Source of the DNA: Clostridiaceae bacterium
GTDB taxonomy: Bacteria > Bacillota > Clostridia > Lachnospirales > Lachnospiraceae
Assembly: GCA_902362725.1 (NCBI GenBank)
Contig: CABIXM010000001.1
Location: 119,215 to 183,214 of the forward strand
Direction of reading: 5' to 3'
Length of the DNA: 64,000 nt
In this document: one piece after another, positions 59,884 to 64,000 of the stretch
Layout of the letters: each line of letters starts with the position of its first letter
How positions within the stretch are numbered: position 1 is the stretch's first letter
Translations under genes and position numbers: made by a program
Notes under the pieces: generated by a model
What the model saw: only the letters and a program-made list of their open reading frames with translations
Told to the model about the DNA's origin: nothing
Database searches by the model: none

Positions 59884-59897
59884 ATCACTTATCCACA
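59427..59897. other. DnaA-box cluster inside and after the pseudouridine synthase gene
   Basis: Perfect TGTGGATAA (complement TTATCCACA) occurs at 59427-59435, 59481-59489, 59628-59636, 59754-59762, 59763-59771 and inverted at 59889-59897. One-mismatch words lie at 59436-59444, 59470-59478 and 59490-59498. The tandem at 59754-59771 mirrors the abutting pair at 50430-50447. A given 9-mer is expected about once per 131 kb on either strand, so six in 471 bp is far from chance. Confidence 0.7.
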
Positions 59898-59999
59898 GGG
59901 TAAAACTCTCATTTTTGCAGATACTAGGATAGACAGAGAAGAAGCCGTCCGCTTTTTCGGGAGACTGTCAGTCTGGGCAGATGCGAAGGGAGCGGCTTT

Positions 60000-61082
60000 A
60001 TGGAGTGGATAGGGAAATATCAGAATCTGTGGAAGAAAATCGGAATCGCAGCGGCGGTTTGCCTGGGAATGAAGTATCTGGCGCCCCTGGTGATTCCATT
60101 TTTGATCGCGGGAGCTATCGTGTACTGGTGCAGGCCGCTGCTGGAAGCGCTGAAGAGGCGGTTTCGTTTCCGTCCGGCGCTGTCCATGGCGGTGCTGCTG
60201 GCGGCTGCAGTATGCGCGCTGGGTGCAGTGGGCATTCTTGTGGGCCGCAATCTGCACATTCAGGTACAGCGGCTGTGTGTTTACTGGAGTTATCCCGGGC
60301 GGGCGGAGGAGCTTTTGGGTCGCTGCTGCGATGAGGTGAGCGGAATGCTGCGGATAAATAACGGCGCGGTGCGGGCCTTTGTGGAGGAGCAGGCGGCCTG
60401 CCTTGGAATTCAGACCTGGGAGCAGATCCTGCCCGGCGTCTTCGGTAGCTCCTGGCAGGCGGCCCGGGGACTCGGCAGCTTCCTTGCCGGACTTTTTGTG
60501 ACCGGGATTGCTACGATTCTGCTGGCTGCTGACTATGAGAAGATCCGGGAAATGGGACAGCGGTGGAGCTTTTATGAGAAGGTGTCCATGTCTCTGCGGG
60601 GAATTTCCCGGGCAGTAGGGCGATATCTGCGGGCCCAGGGGATCATCATGGGACTGGTGATGCTTAACTGTACCGCGGGGATCTGGCTGTCCGGGGCGGC
60701 GAAAAGTCCCGTGCTGGCGGGTGTGGGTACAGGCCTTCTGGATGCGCTGCCGATCTTTGGTACCGGCACGGTCTTTGTGCCCTGGGTTCTGATTCTGGTG
60801 TTCTGGCAGAAGCGCTACCGGGCAGCCCTGGTGCTGGCGGTCACCTATGGCATCTGCACCTTGACCCGGGAACTTCTGGAGCCGAGACTGGTGGGCGCGC
60901 ACCTGAAGATCCTGCCCGTCGTGGTGCTGGCCAGCGTGTATGTAGGCGTGAAGGTGTACGGCGCGGGCGGGATCGTGCTGGGGCCGTTATCGGTGCTGGT
61001 GATTCAAGAATTGTGGAAGCGGGTAGATATAGATAAAAAAGAAGAAATGTCAGTTACAGAAAATGACATTTCTTCTAAGTAG
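60000..61082 (+). CDS. AI-2E family / YtvI-like membrane protein
   Basis: 360 residues with about eight membrane segments. The C-terminal half has GTGLLDALPIFGTGTVFVPWVLI and EPRLVGAHLKILPVVVLASVYVGVKVYGAGGIVLGPLS, the conserved AI-2E/YtvI signature. YtvI-type proteins are linked to sporulation in Clostridia; transport substrate is unknown. ATG 60000 is 117 bp after the synthase stop. The last codons form a perfect 13-bp hairpin. Confidence 0.88.
   Translation: MEWIGKYQNLWKKIGIAAAVCLGMKYLAPLVIPFLIAGAIVYWCRPLLEALKRRFRFRPALSMAVLLAAAVCALGAVGILVGRNLHIQVQRLCVYWSYPGRAEELLGRCCDEVSGMLRINNGAVRAFVEEQAACLGIQTWEQILPGVFGSSWQAARGLGSFLAGLFVTGIATILLAADYEKIREMGQRWSFYEKVSMSLRGISRAVGRYLRAQGIIMGLVMLNCTAGIWLSGAAKSPVLAGVGTGLLDALPIFGTGTVFVPWVLILVFWQKRYRAALVLAVTYGICTLTRELLEPRLVGAHLKILPVVVLASVYVGVKVYGAGGIVLGPLSVLVIQELWKRVDIDKKEEMSVTENDISSK
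61040..61076 (+). terminator. Hairpin at the 3' end of the AI-2E gene
   Basis: Perfect 13-bp arms agaagaaatgtca (61040-61052) and tgacatttcttct (61064-61076) within the last codons and before the stop at 61080-61082. Confidence 0.5.
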
Positions 61083-61154
61083 ATTTATGATTTAAAAAGA
61101 TATTTTTAGTAGTATCATATCTGGTTTTTGCAGAGTTAAATGTACTACTAGATG

Positions 61155-61193
61155 CTAAAGAATAATTATAGTATAGATATAATTATTCTTTAG
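61155..61193. terminator. Bidirectional terminator between AI-2E gene and aldehyde dehydrogenase
   Basis: Perfect 15-bp arms ctaaagaataattat (61155-61169) and ataattattctttag (61179-61193) with a 9-nt loop, between converging genes. Very AT-rich. Confidence 0.7.
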
Positions 61194-61213
61194 ATAAGAG
61201 ATATCAGCGGAGT

Positions 61214-62593
61214 TTACTTCAAAAATATTTTCACCAGCCGCCGCTTCCCTTCCGTATACGGCTGATACCGCATCGGAAGGTCCGGCCAGTTCTTCTTATC
61301 CACGATACTCTTGTGATGGGAAAAGGTCTCAAACCCGGCCTTGCCGTGGTAGCTGCCCATGCCGCTCTCCCCGAAGCCGCCGAAGCCCATGTAAGGCGTG
61401 GCCAGATGAATGATGGTGTCATTCACACAGCCGCCTCCAAAGGAACAGCGGGTCAGAACTCGGTCGGCCAGCTTTCGGTTCCGTGTGAAAATATAGAGCG
61501 CCAGCGGGTGCGGCTTCTCGTTAATGAGGCGGATCACGTCGTCGATGGAGTCATAAGTCAGAATCGGCAGCAGGGGTCCGAAGATTTCCTCCTGCATCAC
61601 GTCGTCCCGCCAGGTGACCCGATCGAGAATGGTAGGCTCGATTTTTAAGGCATCTGCGTCTGTCCGTCCACCAAAGACAGTCTTGGCCGGGTTCATCAGA
61701 TTCAGAATCCGCAGGAAATGCTTCTCATTGATGATGTGGCCATAGTCCCCATTTTCCAGGGGATTCTCCCCGAACTGGGCGCGAATCTGCCGGATCAGTT
61801 CTTCGACCAGCCGGTTCTTCACCCGGATATCGCAGAGAATATAGTCGGGAGCCACGCAGGTCTGTCCGCAGTTCAGAAACTTGCCGAAGACGATACGCCG
61901 GGCTGCCATAGGGATGTCCGCAGTGCGGTCCACGATGCAGGGGCTTTTTCCGCCAAGCTCCAGGGTCACCGGCGTCAGGTGTGCGGAGGCCTTCTCCATG
62001 ACGAAACGGCCCACCGATTTACTGCCGGTGAAAAAGATGTAGTCGAAATGCTGCTCCAGAAGTGCCGTATTTTCCGCCCGTCCTCCGGTCACCACAGCCA
62101 CCAGGGACGCCGGAAAATAAGCCCGGATCAGGCGCCCCATGAGACGGCTGGTGCAGGATGAGTAGGCGCTGGGCTTCAGAATCGCCGTATTACCGGCGGC
62201 CAGGGCGTCGGCCAGGGGCTCCAGGGTCAAAAGCAGCGGGTAGTTCCAGGGGCTCATGATCAGCGTCACGCCGTAGGGCGAGGGTTTCCGGTAGCTTGTC
62301 GAGCAAAACTGCGCGAGAGGCGTCGGGACCAGACGATCGCGCATCCAGAGGCGCAGATGCCGCCGGAGATAACGGATTTCATTTAAAAGCAGGCCGGTTT
62401 CGCACAGATAGCTTTCAGCGGCGCTTTTGCCGAGATCCAGCTTCAGCGCTTCCTGAAATTCCGGCTCATGTTCAGCTACCAGCCGTTCCAGGCGCGTCAG
62501 GGCCGCCATCCGGTTTTTATAGGAAAGCGTCGCGCCCGACCGGAAGCATCGCCGCTGCCGGGCCACCAGTTTCTGAATCTCCTGTTCGTTCAT
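61214..62593 (-). CDS. NAD(P)-dependent aldehyde dehydrogenase, ALDH3-like
   Basis: 459 residues. MSPWNYPLLLTLEPLADALAAGN (substrate/cofactor loop), FFTGSKSVGRFVM (Rossmann), LELGGKSPCIV with catalytic Glu, and GQTCVAPDYILC with catalytic Cys are all present. The short length and C-terminal layout fit the class 3 fatty-aldehyde type. It oxidises aldehydes to acids; substrate unknown. A one-mismatch DnaA word (TTATCCACG near 61297) lies in the gene. The start is at 62593 behind a GGAGGAT-like RBS. Confidence 0.93.
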   Translation of the reverse strand: MNEQEIQKLVARQRRCFRSGATLSYKNRMAALTRLERLVAEHEPEFQEALKLDLGKSAAESYLCETGLLLNEIRYLRRHLRLWMRDRLVPTPLAQFCSTSYRKPSPYGVTLIMSPWNYPLLLTLEPLADALAAGNTAILKPSAYSSCTSRLMGRLIRAYFPASLVAVVTGGRAENTALLEQHFDYIFFTGSKSVGRFVMEKASAHLTPVTLELGGKSPCIVDRTADIPMAARRIVFGKFLNCGQTCVAPDYILCDIRVKNRLVEELIRQIRAQFGENPLENGDYGHIINEKHFLRILNLMNPAKTVFGGRTDADALKIEPTILDRVTWRDDVMQEEIFGPLLPILTYDSIDDVIRLINEKPHPLALYIFTRNRKLADRVLTRCSFGGGCVNDTIIHLATPYMGFGGFGESGMGSYHGKAGFETFSHHKSIVDKKNWPDLPMRYQPYTEGKRRLVKIFLK

Positions 62594-62687
62594 GGGAATC
62601 CTCCAATCTCATATTTCGTATTATAAATCTATTTTACCCAATTACAGAAAAGCAGTCAAAGGAAATCGCGGGATCCCCGCGAAAACC

Positions 62688-62717
62688 TTGACAAAATCGA
62701 CATTTTCGTACTACAAT
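62688..62717 (+). promoter_or_regulatory. SigA-type promoter of proS
   Basis: TTGACA (62688-62693) and TACAAT (62712-62717) with an 18-bp spacer. A leader of about 95 bp carries a perfect 7-bp hairpin (acgccca/tgggcgt) and a 5-bp one, too small for a T-box. Confidence 0.75.
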
Positions 62718-62813
62718 ACAAAAAGATACGCCCATCTGGGCGTGATAATCATAACAGCGTACTGTTAAATAAAAATAAATGAAAAAGGCCCCATGGGCGA
62801 GAAGGAGAAAAGA

Positions 62814-64000
62814 ATGGCAAAGGAGAAGAAACTGGTCGAAGAGATTACTTCCATGGACGTGGACTTCGCGCAGTGGTACACCGATGTAGTAAAGAAAGCG
62901 GAGCTGACCGATTATACCAGCGTAAAGGGCTGCATGGTGATCAAGCCGGCAGGCTACGCGATCTGGGAAAATATTCAGAAGGAGCTGGACGCGCGTTTTA
63001 AGGCATCAGGCGTTGAGAACGTATATCTGCCCATGCTGATTCCGGAGAGCCTGCTTCAGAAGGAGAAGGATCATGTAGAGGGCTTTGCGCCTGAGGTAGC
63101 ATGGGTGACCCATGGCGGACTGGAGCCGCTGCAGGAGCGTATGTGTATCCGTCCTACTTCCGAGACCCTGTTCTGTGATTTTTACGCAAAGGAGATCCAG
63201 TCCTACCGTGATCTTCCGAAGGTATATAACCAGTGGTGCTCCGTTATGCGTTGGGAGAAGACCACCCGTCCGTTCCTGCGCTCCCGTGAGTTCCTGTGGC
63301 AGGAGGGCCATACCGCCCATGCGACCGCAGAGGAGGCAGAGGCACGTACCCAGCAGATGCTGAACCTGTATGCGGATTTCTGCGAGGAGGTTCTGGCTAT
63401 GCCAGTTATCCGTGGACGCAAGACCGATAAAGAGAAGTTCGCAGGCGCGGAGGCGACCTACACCATTGAGGCGCTGATGCATGACGGCAAGGCGCTGCAG
63501 TCCGGTACCAGCCACAACTTTGGCGACGGTTTTGCCAAGGCGTTCGGTATCCAGTATACCGCAAAGGACAACACCCTGCAGTATGTACATCAGACATCCT
63601 GGGGTATGACCACCCGTCTGATTGGAGCTATCATCATGGTTCACGGCGATAACAGCGGACTGGTTCTGCCGCCGCGGATCGCGCCGACCCAGGTGATGAT
63701 TATCCCCATTGCCCAGCATAAGGAAGGCGTCCTGGATAAGGCTTACGAGCTGAAGTCCACCCTACTGGAGGCAGGCTTTAAGGTGAAGGTAGACGATTCT
63801 GACAAGAGCCCGGGCTGGAAGTTCTCTGAGCAGGAGATGAAGGGTATCCCGGTACGTATCGAGATTGGACCGAAGGATATCGAGGCAAATCAGGCTGTGA
63901 TTGTCCGTCGCGATACCCGCGAGAAGATCGTAGTTGCCCTGCCGGAGCTGGCCGAGAAGGTAGGCGAGGTGCTGACCACCATGCAGAGTGATATGCTGGA
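62814..64000 (+). CDS. proS: Prolyl-tRNA synthetase, archaeal/eukaryote-like type (3' truncated by window)
   Basis: 395 codons are visible from ATG 62814 (RBS GAAGGAGAAAAG). [24 protein letters not shown] and [12 protein letters not shown], the class II motif 2 region ([39 protein letters not shown]) and motif 3-like [34 protein letters not shown] are present, followed by the anticodon-binding domain. There is no insertion (INS) editing domain, which fits the archaeal-like ProS type common in Clostridia. It charges tRNA-Pro. Confidence 0.96.
   Translation, partial: MAKEKKLVEEITSMDVDFAQWYTDVVKKAELTDYTSVKGCMVIKPAGYAIWENIQKELDARFKASGVENVYLPMLIPESLLQKEKDHVEGFAPEVAWVTHGGLEPLQERMCIRPTSETLFCDFYAKEIQSYRDLPKVYNQWCSVMRWEKTTRPFLRSREFLWQEGHTAHATAEEAEARTQQMLNLYADFCEEVLAMPVIRGRKTDKEKFAGAEATYTIEALMHDGKALQSGTSHNFGDGFAKAFGIQYTAKDNTLQYVHQTSWGMTTRLIGAIIMVHGDNSGLVLPPRIAPTQVMIIPIAQHKEGVLDKAYELKSTLLEAGFKVKVDDSDKSPGWKFSEQEMKGIPVRIEIGPKDIEANQAVIVRRDTREKIVVALPELAEKVGEVLTTMQSDML

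Noticed and set aside
62718..62813. T-box or other riboswitch before proS
   Set aside because: The leader is under 100 bp with only small hairpins and no T-box sequence.
1..64000. CRISPR array
   Set aside because: No regularly spaced direct repeats of 23-50 bp with unique spacers were seen; the repeats found are hairpin elements or operators.

Overview
The window looks like chromosome of a spore-forming gut Clostridium, most likely Lachnospiraceae. Supporting signs are paired SpoIID and SpoIIQ-like genes, a T-box leader reading an Ile codon ahead of ileS, reverse rubrerythrin with a PerR-type regulator, an archaeal/eukaryote-type ProRS, a PII-like c-di-AMP receptor and strong SigA-type promoters. 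It splits into two parts: about 33 kb of an integrated mobile element, then about 31 kb of ordinary chromosome.

Positions 1 to about 33055 are the integrase-proximal part of an integrative conjugative or mobilizable element lodged at the 3' end of a tRNA-Arg(CCT) gene. It opens with the tail of a giant helicase/methylase gene, a DUF3848-DUF3849 gene, mobC and a small membrane protein. An AbiE toxin-antitoxin operon with a coupled third gene and an IS1182-family insertion sit between mobC and the MobP-type relaxase. After the relaxase come a hairpin-rich stretch, a divergently arranged XRE repressor, and a SLOG-family gene broken by an in-frame stop.

Positions 8981-26062 form a long, same-strand, tightly packed run of about 20 genes. 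Many resemble families known as immunity proteins of polymorphic toxins or as companions of such proteins: Imm17-like, Imm51-like, DUF4241, DUF4259, DUF5713, DUF6881, DUF4261, CbrC and others. At its centre is a 2064-residue protein that strings together DUF2185, TPR, SUKH, DUF4261, suppressor-of-fused, DUF7832-like and DUF4253 modules. I see no toxin gene. The run reads as a mobile orphan-immunity bank, comparable in logic to acquired interbacterial defence clusters described in Bacteroidales, and it is the most interesting system in the window. It is followed by a WYL regulator, an XRE/ImmA-IrrE pair with matching operators, a HTH regulator, a sigma-like factor behind two overlapping mini-ORFs, a possible structured RNA, a MazF/PemK toxin, two excisionase-type proteins and the tyrosine integrase.

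Beyond the tRNA and several decayed tRNA fragments the chromosome carries a YkgJ-type protein, a DD-carboxypeptidase, ileS, glycogen phosphorylase, uridine phosphorylase, spoIID-spoIIQ, a GIY-YIG protein, hemolysin III, remnants of a nucleoside ABC transporter, reverse rubrerythrin and perR. Next come an SH3b-NlpC/P60 hydrolase, trmB, tRNA-Lys(CTT), a c-di-AMP receptor, a histidine kinase, a HIT protein, an ECF sigma factor, murG, a DUF4367 protein, a DUF6147-like secreted protein, a decayed glycerate kinase, mtnN, a pseudouridine synthase, an AI-2E/YtvI transporter, an aldehyde dehydrogenase and the start of proS. Unusual chromosomal signals are two clusters of perfect DnaA-box 9-mers (one inside the pseudouridine synthase gene) and a 146-bp hairpin-rich repeat present twice with only two differences.
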